Assembly (NCBI GenBank): GCA_037176725.1
Contig: JAZBRS010000050.1
Location: 19,362,001 to 19,426,000 of the forward strand
Direction of reading: 5' to 3'
Source: Posidonia oceanica
Taxonomy: Eukaryota > Streptophyta > Magnoliopsida > Alismatales > Posidoniaceae
Length of the DNA stretch: 64,000 nt
Shown: one piece after another, positions 20,250 through 32,600 of the stretch
Position numbering within the stretch: position 1 is the stretch's first letter
Layout of the letters: the number at the start of each line of letters is the position of its first letter
Translations under genes and position numbers: made by a program
The notes under the pieces: generated by a model
Told to the model about the DNA's origin: nothing
Database searches by the model: none
What the model saw: only the letters and a program-made list of their open reading frames with translations

Positions 20250-23200
20250 TGTAGCGATCCCGATCGAAATCAGGCTCGCTATTTAGCGGCGATTGGATCC
20301 GAGGAAGAGGCTCGACTCGAAAACACTTGAAATCGAGGAGAAAAGAGAAAGATAAGACAAATCAGAGTCGCCACCATGTCTATTAACGGGAGACAAGGAA
20401 AACCGGGGGAAATGCGTGAATTAACACGCAAAACCAAGCCAAAAATGCAAAGCAAAGCAATGCAAAAGAAACAAATGCAAATACATGCAAATGAGATGAC
20501 TCTAGCCTAGGATAAGGGCAGTACGGTCATTGCGAGCCAAAAGACAGGGCAAGGACTCCTGTTACGTGCGGGGAAGGTGTTAGGCACCCCCGACACGCTC
20601 GAAAATCGGTCTTTCTAGGCTTACGCTCGCATACGCAGGGAAATGCAGGATTGAATGCCTATGTGCCTATGAATGCCTAAATGAATGCTCAAGGTGTGCT
20701 CTAAGTGGGAAGGGGCAAAGCAAGGAAAGTAAACGTGCTGTCTAAGTGCTCAGCTACGCTGTATGTGTTCCGAACCGGGCGAAAACTGGCTCGTGAGAAC
20801 TCCAGGCAGTAAGCATCACAGCCCTATATGCAAATGCAGGCGAAAAAGCAAAACAATGGTAAAACCATGCAATGCGATCGACATGCAAGAGAAAACGGCG
20901 TAAAACACGCAAAACGAGGCGAAAAAAAGAAAGCACGCAAAATGGTGCAAAAAGACAAGGTCGGCACATAAAATGGGCGAGAAAACAAGGCGGCACGCAA
21001 ATTGGTGCAAAAGACGGTGACGGGCACGCAAAACTGTGCCAAAAACAGGGCAAGCGCGCAAAACGATGCGAAAGACAAAGCAGGCACGCAAAACGGTACC
21101 AAAACAAGAACGGACACGCAAAACGGTGCCAAAAGCTGCGAGATAAAACCTCGGAAAACTGTGCGAATGCTAAATGCAAAGAAGAGATCAGAAGATGCCA
21201 AAGAGGAGCAAGACAATGTGTGTGTAAGAACAGACATTGTTTAAGACCACCCAGGGTAGGTGTGAAGACCTACAAAGGGGAGAGTAAGCAAACGGAGGGA
21301 TTACCACCTCTTTTGCGACCATTTCCCACTAAACCGTTCCACGGTGTGTCTCGCATGCTGCCCAAAGCTCGCGATGCGATCGGATCGTGGAAAAGGGGGG
21401 AAGAAAGTCACATTAAGTGGTAAATCAAGGGAAAACTCAACACAAAACACATGGGGAAACGCGAAATGGAGATCTGAGTTGATAGACAAGAAGAGGAGGC
21501 CCTATTCTACATGCTCAAAGAGACAGAAATCGAAAACGAGGAAAACTATGCAAATGGCATGCAAATGAATGCAATGCAGAGGTTCAGGAGGACATACCTA
21601 GAAATCCGGGGGTCTGATCTGAGATCTGCTTGGTCCATGCTAAAGAGCGCTTCGCTGCGGTCGCCTGGGCAGCTTACTTGAGAAGATCCAACGGCCAGAT
21701 TGGAAGATGTCGCAGCTTCAAGGCAGAAGGGCCAGAACAGGGGAGAAGAGCAGATCTAGGTGTTCAGGAGGTCCTAGGGGTGTGCAAAAGGTTCTCCCAA
21801 GTGAAGGGGAGCTAAAGGTGCTTAGTGTGTGCAAAAGGATGCTAAAATGCAGGACTAAATGAATGCAGAATGCATGCACAAGCAAAAAGAAACAAGGGGA
21901 ACAAACTTGGAAAAGACAGGAGTTCAAAAGCATTTTTGAAAAAGAAAAGGGGCTAAAATGCAAATTTTCACAAAAGATGGGGTCCACAGAGGAGGGTTTT
22001 GAAAACAGGAGAGGACAGAGGGTTATCTTGCAAAAGACTGGGCTCAGAAAGCTAATTTGAAAAGAGGGTATGCACTGGAAGAAGTTTTAAAGACAAAAAG
22101 AAATCAGAATGCAATTTTGGAAAAACTAGGGTCTGAAATGCAAATTTTCCAGAAAACTGGGTTCTGGGGAGTCTGGGAATGCAAGTGGAGGGTCTACATG
22201 CAATTTTGTAAGCACAGGAGCTAAGATGCAACTTTAGGGGCAAAACAGTCTTTTTACATGGTTTTTAAAAGATGCAGGGACCTATGTGTGATTTTTGGAT
22301 CATGCAGGGGTCAAATATGCAATTTTGTATGGTAAATATGCTCTGAAAACACTGAAAAGGACTGATGTGCAATTTTTGAAAAAAACAGGGGTCAAAATGC
22401 AATGCAGTAAGCAAAAATGCATGGAAAACAGTTACTGTCCATTTAAAATGGACCTAAATGCAAATGTGCAAAACCATGAGGTAAAACATGCAATGCAGTA
22501 TGCAAAAATTAAAAATAAAACCTAAGTTTCTACAGTGCATGGACCTATATGCAAAATCAGAAACATGCAGGGATGCAGAATGCAATATTATAAGGCAAAA
22601 TTAACACATTAAAATTAAATAAACTACTGCAGGACTCAGATGCTAAAATGAAGAACAGAAGGGCTAAACTTAAACTTTTTATAACTAGGAAGCACAGTAA
22701 ACGGACTAAACTGCAAATACTAAAAACCATAAACAGATCATGCAATTTAATATGATTTCCATTAAAAAATAACAGCAGATTAAATGAAATAAGGACTGGA
22801 ATGTAAAATGGCAGAAACTTGGACTAGATATGCAATATTCACCAAAAAACTATAGCCAGAGAAAAATAAAACAACAGTAGAAGGCCGACGGCCGTGGGCA
22901 CTGTAGCAGCAAGCTGTCAGCGCCCGCGACCGCCGGCACAGGGATGCTGTAGGCGTGCAGACCGGCGGGAGAGCTGCTCCTGCTCCGGGCGGAAGTCGGA
23001 CGACGATCGGCGGAGGTCGACGCGGCCTGGAACGGACTGGAGCGGTCGTCGGAGTTCCACAGAGTTTCAGAATGTTCGTCCGGCCGATTGACGCAGCGAC
23101 GCGGTGCTCTGAGGACCGGAGAACACTCCTGAGGTTCGTGCGAACCTGAGGGGATTGCTGGAGGCGCGTTCCGCTGGCCGGAGCGACGTGAAGACTGGGA

Positions 23201-26200
23201 GAACTCACCGGAGAAGACGACCCTGGCCGGAGCTTGACTCGGCGCAGGAGAGCCGGAGACCCTATTCTAAAGGCTGGAGAAGCAAGAGGGGAGGAAGAGG
23301 AGGCTAGGGGAAGTGGAATTTACCTGGTTCCGTGTCTGAGATGCCCTACCGACGACGGTGGCTTCAGAGGTCGCCGGTGGAGTCTGTCTGGTTGCTGCGG
23401 GTGCTGTCGGCTGCTCGCGAGGGCTGGAGTCGCTTCAGAACATTCCTCCGGTGCTTCCCAGACGATCGGATGGAAGCTTCAGAGCTCAGGCGGCGATTCG
23501 GCACTTTGTGGGTTCAGACAGATGGCCGGAGGTCGGAGGGGTTGTTCGCTGCACGTCGGACTGGATGGGACCCTCCGGGAGGTTGCTGGAGGTCCGGTGA
23601 GGGGTTCTGGATGATTGGATTATGGTTCTGGAGAGTGTAGATGGAGATTGAAGGTTGGTCTGATTTCTGGTCCGAAGGAGGGGTAAGTGTTTGTGGTGAA
23701 GATTTCGGTCTGTGATGGAGGAGAAGGCTGAAGGCTAGGTGTTTCAGGAAGGTGGAGTTCAGGCGAATATCTGGGGAAGGTTTGGGAAGATGCGGTGGAC
23801 TGTGGTGAAGGTAGTTTCAGGAGGGATTGGAGTTGGCTTGCAGTTAGCTTCTGCGGTGGATTCAGGTGAACTGGTGGTGGTTCTGGGTGGTGAAAGGCCG
23901 TGGAAGGGTGGAGGAAGATTGCTGGGTTTCTGGGTGAACTTGGGGGATCAATTGGGAGAGGAATGGAGGCTTGAAGTGGTGCTGGGTTATTGGAAAAGAA
24001 GAAGAAGGGTCTGCTGTGGATTTCAGGGGGAAAAGGAGAAGAATTGGGTTGGGAATGGCTCTGGAATGGGTGGCCTCTCTCCGGAAAGCCAAGAACTCTC
24101 TCAGGCTCTCTCCTACTACTCTCTCTTCTCTGGAATTGGATGGTGAAGAGGAAGAAGGACGAATGGTCTCTCAGGTGGGGGAAGTTGGATTCTGGAATTG
24201 CTCTCTGGTTCGCTAACTGCTGGTTCTCTTTGATTGCTCACATCGATTGCCAACTGAAGATGGTTGCTGACGGACGAAGGTTTATATGAGGAGGAGCTGC
24301 CGGTACGTGCGCTGGAATTTTTGAATTCAACGGCGTCGCACTGCAGCTGAAAGGAGACGGATGCCGGCGAGACGACGGGCATTGAATGCCTCCCGGAAAT
24401 GGTGCTGAGATAGAGGAGAAGCGGCGAGCTCTGTTGCTGATCTGACGGAAGCTTTGAAATTTAAAATGGAGGAGGGAGGACTGTTGCTGGCCGCAGGAGA
24501 AAACCGGTGGAAAGAAAAACGCAGAAGGTTGAGGAAGAAGAAGGAAGAAGGAGGCCGGACTGTGGGCCGAAAAGAAAAAAAAAAAAAATAAGGAAGAAAG
24601 GGAGAAGCGGGCTGACGGGCCCAGTAAGAAAAAAAAGAAATAAAAATGAGAAGGAAGAAAGAAAGAGAGGGAAAAGAAGAGAAATAAAATAGGAAAAAAA
24701 ATAAATTAAAAATAAGTAGAAATATTAGGGTGCTTGTGCTGTGAATTAGGATCTTAATCAGATTTTTTAATGACTTCTTTTGGTTAATTAGTGTGGTTTA
24801 AATGGGTTTTGGGCTTGATTAGGGTTTTAGGGTTCTTTTTTGTTTTTAATTCATTTTCCATTTTGATTAAGTGTTTGCTAAATCTTTTTAAATTGTTTTT
24901 TTAATTGTGTTTTTCTTGTTAAGTACTTAGGATGTTAATTATGATTTTTAAGATTTATTTTTAGGTTAATTAGAGTGGGTTTTGGGTTTCTTAGTTTTAG
25001 TCTTTTAGGTTTTTTTTCTTTCTTAAGTCTTTTGAATTAGGTTTTCGATTTTTATTTGTTGATTTTTCTTGATGTTTTTTAATTGGGTTTCTCTACTCTG
25101 ATGGAGTGTTTTTAAGTCTTTTTAATGTATTTTTCATTTCCTTTTTAATTAAATTCTCAGGTTGTTTTTTCTTAGGTTTGCTAAGTTAGGCTTTTTCTTT
25201 CATTAATTACTTATCTTAGTGTATTAATTGTTTTACCTTTTTTAGGGTTTGTTTTTTAATTCTTTTGATAGGGTTTTCAGTTTTGGTGGGTTTTGATTTT
25301 ATTTTAGTTTTTTCCTTGATTTTTCAGTATTTTCTTTTTGGTTTGTTTTGCATTTTTTAGTTTGTATGTTTGATTTTCTTTTTAGCTTGATTTAGTTAAG
25401 TTTGGGTTTTTAATTGCTTGTTTAATGTTTTTTAATTGTTTTTCTTAGGGTTCTGATTTGTTTCTTTTATATTTTGGGGTTTTACAGATTCTTAGGGGTT
25501 TTCATGGATTTTTGCAAGAGAAGGCAAAGGAAAAGAGAAGGAAGAAGGAAAGGGGAAAAAGAGGGAAATAAAAGGAAAAGAGATAGGTTGGAGAGAAATG
25601 ATTTTTTTAAAATTAGGGAAAGTGTTAAAAATAAAGTAAAAATAGGAATAAGATAGAGGAGGGATAGAAGTACAAAGGGGGCCCACAGCCAGGCCAGAAA
25701 AAGGCAAGAGGGTGATGAAAAGAGAGATGATAATCAGGAGAGAGAGAGGAGAGAGAAAATGATAATCCCAGAGAGAGAAAAGGATAATTTGGATGAAAGG
25801 GGGTCTTAAGGGTCTTGGAATGGGGTGAAAATTGGTGAGTGGGTAGTCTAGGGTTTGAGGTGTTGGTCCTGAAGTTTTGGTTTGATTCTAAGAAGGTTTT
25901 GGAGGGGTTTTAAGGTGTAGAAAAAAAGGGGGTTTCACCTAAGTTTTCTAGGGTTTTTGGGAATAGTCTAGGTTTGGAAATTTCTGGGTTCTTGGGTAGG
26001 CTTGCTAAGTGGGTGTTGGTGGGTTTTCCTATGGATTTTGGTTAGGTTTTGAGCTTGGGAAGAGGGGTAAAGGCTTAGGTCAAGATGGGCTGATTTTGGA
26101 GGGTAAGGAAGAGGATTGGGGTTTGGTTTTGGGTTAGGTTTGAGTCCAGCAATCACCAGGAGGGCCCCAAGGATCCAAGCCTGCCAAGATGGGGTGTCAA

Positions 26201-26202
26201 CA
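20250..26202 (-). repeat. Right (5') LTR of element A
   Basis: Collinear with the left LTR at 498-6451; 5,953 against 5,954 bp. Mismatches are more frequent in the first 1.8 kb (around the minisatellite) than elsewhere, and most are transitions. It contains the same internal landmarks: primer-site-like motif 20365-20373, minisatellite 20875-21135, degenerate AT repeats 21810-22780, GC-rich part 22870-24400 and T-rich part 24715-25470. As the 5' LTR it should hold the promoter, but I cannot place a transcription start. Confidence 0.93.
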
Positions 26203-26207
26203 GCTGC
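26203..26207. repeat. Target-site duplication of element A, right copy (GCTGC)
   Basis: Matches 493-497 exactly and abuts the LTR end TCAACA at 26202. Confidence 0.95.
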
Positions 26208-26736
26208 ACACCTTGAGCTGAACTTACTGCGCCCCCGGGGCCATGCTATCGAAACATACTGCAATAGCGGTCACGCCAGGACAATCAAGAAAGTCCTTGA
26301 AGAATACAAGAAGCTATCTGAGCTGACGGACGACACCGTCACATGGCACATCATTCCATCTACGGCTGAGCCTTTTACTATCTTCTTCGATACCCGCGAT
26401 GCGCAACTTGTGGTGCTACCTGGATTCACTAGAGGCGTGGAGTATCACCCCATCCGGGTCATGCGGCAGTTTGGCCTCCAGCAGGGCGCTTTCATGGACA
26501 GCACAGCCCCAAGGCTCCTTCAAGCATATCCATATGGTTCAACATCTGCTACAACTAAGCTGGCTGATCTTATGCAGCATGGAGTGCAGTCTACTGACCT
26601 GGCATCTGCACAAGGCTCAGGATGCACTCCCAAATATCTGACGGAGGTACAAGCATTCTGGCCTATCAATGAGATACCTCCTGGCGCTCCCCAGTTCCCT
26701 GACTCCAGAAAGGCAAAGAAAGCCCGGACCGACTAG
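26203..26736 (+). pseudogene. DUF7745-like 3' ORF of element B, second piece
   Basis: Continues the ORF split at 497. Reading GCT GCA CAC from 26203 gives AAHLELNLLRP, matching TAHLETNLLRP of the A copy. The remainder has VTWHIIPSTAEPFTIFF, GVEYHPIRVMRQFG and MQHGVQSTDLA, and ends in a basic tail (DSRKAKKARTD) at the TAG 26734-26736. There are no stops or frameshifts, so element A is the only lesion seen. Protein identity to the intact A copy is moderate, showing that the two copies diverged well before this insertion while both stayed open. Confidence 0.82.
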
Positions 26737-27009
26737 AGCGTCCATGTAACTGCCTGCTTGTTTTATGCTGTAAACTTTTGGCCTGCCACAGGCATGTAAT
26801 CAAGCTCCAATCAATACAAAGACGTTCTGAGCCACCTGTTTGCATTCCAAATCTGCTACAAGTGCATGCATGATTATATCAATCATATCTGCAGGGCCCC
26901 TGGCCAGACTTGCTGCCGAACACCGCAGGAAAGTCCTCCTCAATCAACCTAAGTGCTGACCCATGCCATTCGAGCAAGCAAAGCTGCCGGGCACCGTCAT
27001 CTGGATCTT
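26737..27009 (+). other. 3' untranslated part after the B ORF
   Basis: No further coding signal. It aligns loosely with 9745-9451 of A on the sense strand. It leads into the first hairpin units at about 27010. Confidence 0.5.
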
Positions 27010-27135
27010 CTTCCGTGGGCTGGCACCCCCAACTGCCCGGTGATAGGTCCGTCAACCTGTCATCTGCGAGCTGGCACCCCCAACTGCCTGGCGATAGGTC
27101 CGTCAACCTGTCATCCTCGAGCTGGTACCCCAAAC
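27010..27135 (+). repeat. Hairpin units of element B, GGCA/TGCC type
   Basis: Three units corresponding to the 83-bp repeats of A. They include GGCA-CCCCCAAC-TGCC (twice), then a GGTA-CCCCAAAC-TACT version in which both arms have changed except the outermost base. The alternating GATAGG-TCCGTCAA-CCTGTC units pair with one G-U wobble. Confidence 0.7.
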
Positions 27136-27204
27136 TACTCGTCTGGCAAACACGACAGTTTTGTCTTCACCCTCTGTTTTTTATGCCAAGGACGTGCTAG
27201 CCAA

Positions 27205-27310
27205 CCCCTGGTATCATCCTGATACCAGGGGCATCTTTTGATCGCCCCTTGGTATCGTTCTCCCTCTCTTTCCCCCGTGATATTCCTGGTATCATGGGAT
27301 GACTCGCTCT
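27205..27310 (+). ncRNA. Three-arm competing-hairpin segment (element B copy)
   Basis: CCCCTGGTATC (27205-27215) pairs perfectly with GATACCAGGGG (27221-27231) around a 5-base loop. The centre arm, extended as GATACCAGGGGCATC (27221-27235), can instead pair with GATCGCCCCTTGGTATC (27240-27256) around a TTTT loop, giving about 15 bp with two single-base bulges. A further hairpin, CCCGTGATA/TATCATGGG, lies at 27275-27300. Arms are conserved in A and D with compensating changes. Function unknown. Confidence 0.6.
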
Positions 27311-27329
27311 CACGAAACTCATTCATTTG

Positions 27330-27835
27330 CCGATCGATAAGTCCGATATCTTATCATCTCTTTCCCTTTGCCGGTCGATAAGTCCAATATCTTGTCATCT
27401 CTTTCCCTTTGCCGGCCGATAAGTCCGATATCTTATCATTCCTTCATCCTCTCTTTGCCGACCGATAAGTCCGATATCTTATCATTCTATTCTTTTATTC
27501 ATTTGCCGGCCGATAAGTCTGATATCTTATCATCTCTTTCCCTTTGCCGGCTGATAAGTCCGATATCTTATCATTCCTTCATCCTCTCTTTGCCGGCCGA
27601 TAAGTCCGATATCTTATCATTCTATTCTTTTATTCATTTGCCGGCTGATAAGTCCGATATCTTATCATTTCTTTCCATTTGCTGGCCGATAAGTCCGATA
27701 TCTTATCATCTCTTTCCCTTTACCGGCCGGTAAGTCCGATATCTTATCATTCCTTCATCCTCTCTTTGCCGACCGATAAGTCCGATATCTTATCATCCCT
27801 TTCCCTTTGCCGGTCAATAAGTACGATATCTTATC
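27330..27835 (+). repeat. GATAAG hairpin array of element B
   Basis: About twelve units of GATAAG-TCCGATAT-CTTATC separated by linkers of 20-45 bases rich in CTTTGCCGGCC. A few units have single arm changes (for example CTTGTC near 27395, GGTAAG near 27729), so pairing is not perfect in all. The array corresponds to 8586-8800 in A. Confidence 0.85.
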
Positions 27836-27876
27836 AATCTTTTTTCAATCAATCATCAATCAATCATCAATCTGTC

Positions 27877-27917
<41 letters not shown>

Positions 27918-28020
27918 CAATCAATCATCAATCAATCTTTTCCTTATCAATCAATCAATCAATCAATCATCAATCAAATCATCAATCAATCAATCAATCA
28001 ATCAATTAATCAATCAATCA
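27836..28020 (+). repeat. ATCA/CAAT microsatellite
   Basis: Roughly 180 bp of (CAAT)n interrupted by ATCATCAAT. It sits between the two hairpin arrays, where A has only short GATTGATTG pieces (7850-7945 and inside the 62-bp repeats); an expansion from the same seed is the simple explanation. Confidence 0.9.
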
Positions 28021-28024
28021 CTGC

Positions 28025-29092
28025 TCTTTCCGGTTGATAGGACCGTAAACTATCATCTTGGGCTGATATCCAAAACTATCCCGCAGTTGTGTTATACGGC
28101 TGACATCCAGTAACTGTCCCTCGTAATTGCACCTTCCGGTTGATAGGACCGTAAACTATCATTCTCTGGCTGATGATCCAAAACTCATCCTTAGCTGATA
28201 TCCAAAACTATCACTTGCAATTACGTTATACGGCTGATATCCAGTAACTATCCCTTGCAATTGCTCTTTCCGATTGATAGGACCGTAAACTATCGCTCCC
28301 GGTTGATAGGACCATAAACTATCGCTCCCGGTTGATAGGACCGTAAACTATCACCTGCAATTGCATTATACGACTGATAACCAGTAACTATCCCTCATGA
28401 TTGCGCTTTCCGGTTGATAGGATCGTAAACTATCACTCCCGGTTGATAGGACCGTAAACTATCGCTTCCAGTTGATAGGTTCGTAAACTATCGCTCCCGG
28501 TTGATAGGCCCGTAAACTATCGCTTCCGGCTGATAGGACCGTAAACTATCGCTGCGCCAATCATGTTATACAGCTGATATCCAGTAACTATCACTCGCAA
28601 ATGCCCTTTCCAGTTGATAGGACCGTAAACTATCTCTCCCGATTGATAGGCCCGTAAACTATCGCTTCCGATTGATAGGCCCGTAAACTATCGCTTCCGG
28701 TTAATAGGACCGTAAACTATCATTCTCTGGCATTTGCATTATACGGTTGATAACCAGTAACTATCACTCATGGATTGTGCTTCCGGTTGATAGGACCGTA
28801 AACTATCGCTCCCGGTTGATAGGCCCGTAAACTATCACTCCCGGTTGATAGGCCCGTAAACTATCGCTTCTGGTTGATAGGACCGTAAACTATCCTGCAC
28901 AATCATGTTTTACGGTTGATATCCAGTAACTATCACTCACAACTGCACCCTCCGGTTGATAGGATCGTAAACTATCGCTTCCGGTTGATAGGTCCGTAAA
29001 CTATCGCTTTCGGTTGATAGGTCTGTAAACTATCGCTTCCGGTTGATAGGACCGTAAACTATCCGGCCGATAAGTCTGACACCTTATCACCC
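28025..29092 (+). repeat. Covarying short-hairpin array, GATAG type (element B)
   Basis: About 32 units by my count. The common one is GATAG-GACCGTAAA-CTATC joined by GCTCCCGGTT-type linkers. Subtypes are GATA-TCCAGTAAC-TATC (with a GACA/TGTC variant at 28095-28111), GATA-TCCAAAAC-TATC, and a unit GATGA-TCCAAAAC-TCATC (near 28173-28190) in which both arms have lengthened and changed together. It is the sense-strand counterpart of 7003-7925 in A. The last unit is GATAAG-TCTGACAC-CTTATC. No protein is encoded. Confidence 0.85.
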
Positions 29093-29527
29093 TCTTCGCG
29101 CGACTTTGTCCCAGGAAGACAAAGTCCCGCATCCCCTTGCGATAGGAGAGTCGGCCTCTCTCCCCTCGCACTCTTTTTGCTAGCTTGCTCCCCGAGCGGG
29201 GACAAGCTGTACTTTTCATTCTCACCTTGTCACGCAAGTTTGGCCGGCCTGCCAGGTCTTTGCACTACATCGCGTTTCTCTTTTAGCATTCTTCTTTTGC
29301 ATCATCTTTGCACTTTCCTTTCCAGCACTGCAGACTCGTCCAGCATCATCACCATCTTGTACTGCATCAGCATTCTTAGCTGTACTAACTTTTGCACTAA
29401 TATTTGCATTGCATTTGCATTAGCTTGCATTGCATACGTTGCATCTCATCCATCTACACCTGCACTTTCGGTGCATCCACCGAATAAGTAACTCACGCCA
29501 ATAGCAAACTTCTGCTCCCATCGGTCA
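29093..29527 (+). other. Non-coding spacer before the B polypurine tract
   Basis: Includes a 9-bp perfect hairpin GACTTTGTC/GACAAAGTC (29103-29127) and a GC-rich hairpin around CCCCGAGCGGGG (29190-29201), then GCATTTGCATTAG simple sequence. It is homologous, in opposite orientation, to 6519-7000 of element A. Confidence 0.5.
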
Positions 29528-29609
29528 GATGGAGTGTCTTGTCAACCCTGAGCAGCAGCATCGCTTCGCTTGACCTCGCTCAGGGAGGGGCATCTGTTGA
29601 CACCCCATT
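29528..29609 (+). promoter_or_regulatory. Polypurine tract of element B within a palindromic LTR-edge structure
   Basis: AGGGAGGGGCATC ends at 29594, directly before the LTR. CCCTGAGC (29546-29553) pairs with GCTCAGGG (29578-29585), which overlaps the tract. GTCAAC (29541-29546) pairs with GTTGAC in the LTR (29596-29601), and GATGGAGTGTC (29528-29538) pairs imperfectly with GACACCCCATT (29599-29609). Confidence 0.8.
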
Positions 29610-32600
29610 TTGACAGGCTGAATCAATTGGAATCCTCTAGTGGCTTTCGGATCCAAATCTAGGTCCAAACCTACACATTCCTTTTCATCCTCCTCTCCAA
29701 AACTAGCCCAAACTTAACCTAGATTCACACTCCTTTTCCATGCCCAAAAACTACCCAAAAACCATAGGAAAACTCACCATTCCCAACTTAGCAAACCTAC
29801 CAAAAATCCTTAAAATTCTCAAACCAAAACCACTACCCAAAACCCTAGAAAACCTAGGTAAAACTACCCTTTTTCTACACCTCAAAACCCTTCCAAAACC
29901 TTCCCAAATCAAAACCCAAACGTTAGGTCCAACACTAGAGACCCTAGGCTACACACTCCCCAAATTTCACCTCTTTTCTAAACCTCTAACCCCTTCATTT
30001 CTTCAAATTATCCTTTTCTCTCTCCTGGATTATTCTTTTCTCTCTCCTCTCTCTCTCTCTCCTGATTAGTCACCTTCTTTTCACTCCCTTCTCTCTTTTC
30101 TTCTTGCCTGGCTGTGGGCCCACCCTGTGCATCTATCTCTTCTGCATTTTATTTATATTTTTATTTTATTTTTAGCTCATCTTTTGATTTTCTAATATTT
30201 ATGTTCCTTCAACTCCTCTCTTTCTTCTTTACTCCTTCATTTCTCCCTTTTCTTCTTCCTTTTCCTTTCTTCTACTAAATCTCTAAAAACCCTTTAAAAA
30301 CCTTCAAAACTCTAAAACAAAGGGAAAACAAGTCAAAACCCTAAAAAGAAACAATTAAAAACATTAAACAAACAATTAAAAACAAAAACCTAACTAAAAC
30401 TAAAAACTAAGAAGGCAATCTAAAAAATGCAAAACTAACAAAAAGAAAATGCTATAAAATAAAGTAAAAACCAAAATATAATCAAAACAAGCAAAAGTAA
30501 AGACCCTACTAAAAATAATCAAAAAACAAATCCTAAAAAAGAAAGAAAATAATTAAGAACACTAAGACAAGTAATTAAGAAAAAACTTAACTTAAATCTA
30601 AAAGAAACAATTTAAAAACTTAATCAAAAAGAAGAAAAGAAACAATCAAAAACTTGAAACAATCTAAAAACACTTAATTAAAAAAAAAACTTAACAAGAA
30701 AAAACTTAACTAAAAAAATATTAAAAGAACTTAACAGACAAAATTTAAAACAAATCAGAAAGACTTAAGGAAAAAGATTAAAATCAAAAGCTAAAACTCA
30801 CCCTAATCAATTTAGAAACAATCTTTAAAAAGCCTAATCAAAAATCCCAAAAACTTAACAAGAAAAACATAACTTAAAAACAATTAAAAAAATTAACAAA
30901 TATTTAAAACAAACATTTGAAAACAATTTAAAGAAAACTTAAATCCTAAAAACCTAAATCAAAAACTAAAACTTTTTCTAACCCTAATTAATTTAAAAAC
31001 AATCATTAAAAACCTAATTAAAAATCTCAACAACAACTACTTTAAAATGTTTTTAAAACCTTTTCATCCTTTTATTTTGTTTTATTTTATTTTTTTTCTT
31101 TCTTCCAATCCTTTCTCCTCTTTCTTTCTTTTTCCTTTTCTTTCTTTTTTCCTTCTTTTCCTATTTGGCCCGGTCCGGCCCGCCCAACTCTTCCCCTCCT
31201 TCCTTCCTTTCTTTTTCTTCTTTTTTCTTTCTTTTCCACGCACGGCCCAGCCCACGGCCGCATCCTCTCCTTCTTCTTCCACCCTTCTTCTTCTTCCTCT
31301 TCCTCAGACTTCTGCTTCTTCTTCCCGCGAACCTTCCCTCTCCATTTGAATCCAAAATCTCCCTCTCAGTCATTTCCACCTACAGCTCACCCTCCTCCTC
31401 TCTCGTCTCTCAACGGATCTCCCGGGGGGCATTAATTGCCTGTCGCCTTCAGCTGCTCCTCTCCCATCAGTAGCATCCTCGCGCCAGTGGGATTTCAAAT
31501 CCTCAGCCCGCGCCAACTGCTTCGAGCCCCCGTTTAAAACCTCACTTCCACTCCTCCTTCCAGCACCTTTCGGCATTCTGAGAGAACACCTGAGCGAGCG
31601 TGAGAGCCTCCAACATTTCCTTCCTCATCCTCTGCCTAAAAAACCAGCAACTTCCTTCTCCCTTCAGCTCTCTTCCAGCCAGCAAAACCATCCATTTCCT
31701 TACCCAATCTTTCACTCAGAAACCTCCCCCTTCCAACCTTTTGTCACCCAGAGAGAGTAGCCAGAGCGTGTGAGCACACGAGAGCACCCAATCCTCTCCT
31801 TCTTCCTCTGCAAAATCAACATCTTCTTCCTCTCCCATTCCACCAATCCAGAAGCCTCCAACACCCAGTAGAACCACTCCCATTTCACCCCCCAATCTCG
31901 ACCAAACTTCTAGCATCACAGCCCCTCCATTCCTTAGCCTTTCCACCCCAAAAATACCTCGACACTTCCATCTGCCTCCACCAGAACCCAACGCCACTCC
32001 TTCCAAAATTGCCAACTCCCCTGAGCCCGAAACCTTACCAAAATCCACCTAGCAACTCACCAGAATCCCAGCTTCCTAAACCACCCAAGTTTCCCCTCTA
32101 ACCCTCACCACAGACCAAACCCTTCACAGCACACACTTAGCTTGATTTCTGTCCAGAAATCCACCCAGCTGCAATCACCTTCCCCAAGCCTCCACTGCCC
32201 AACCTAACCCTCCAGAACCCATCACCAAGCATCCAGGAGTCCACCGGCGACCTCCACTTGAACCAGAGAGCAACAGACATCCATCCCCACCTCCGGCAGT
32301 CAGTTGTGCACCCAAAAGTGCCGCTTCTTCCTCCGGTCGTCGAAGCTCCGCTCCTGCCGTTAAGGAAGCACCAAAGGATCGCACAGAGTAGATCCGGACC
32401 TTCATGAGCCACCGGGCACCTCTCCAGTAGCCAGTCCATCCTCGTCGGCATCTGCAGAACCAGCCGACCTTGGGGGAGCACTCCGGACGTCGAAACAGGT
32501 ACTGCCTCATGCCATTAGCTTAGTTCTTCCCTCCTCTTGCTTTTCCACCCCTTAGATAGGGGTTTCCCCTCCTCTCTCGCCGGGTCAGCACCACCGCTGA

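Larger units (their letters stand above)
498..26202 (-). mobile_element. Element A: complete 25.7-kb Ty3/gypsy Tat-like retrotransposon nested in element B
   Basis: Two collinear LTRs of 5,954 bp (498-6451) and 5,953 bp (20250-26202) flank a 13.8-kb interior, with perfect 5-bp target duplications. Sense is the minus strand: 5' LTR on the right, primer site 20231-20248, leader, gag-protease-RT start, integrase, DUF7745-like ORF, hairpin arrays, polypurine tract at 6452-6467, 3' LTR on the left. By eye the LTRs differ at roughly 1-1.5% of sites, mostly transitions, so insertion is recent. Gag-pol has four in-frame stops, a deletion removing most of RT, RNase H and the N-terminal part of integrase, and a frameshift in the integrase tail. 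The copy therefore cannot make its own polymerase; mobilisation would have needed a helper element. Confidence 0.95.

Noticed and set aside
26116..26202. Upstream ATG extending the B 3' ORF piece into the A LTR
   Set aside because: Those 29 codons are LTR sequence of element A that happens to be open; the true frame continues from position 497.
27368..28113. Open frames of 121 and 144 residues with repeated peptide units in element B
   Set aside because: They are hairpin units and CAAT repeats read in frame; frames are not conserved in A.
31047..31473. Phe/Ser-rich open frames that look like membrane segments in the B LTR
   Set aside because: Products of a pyrimidine tract (CTTT runs) in LTR sequence.
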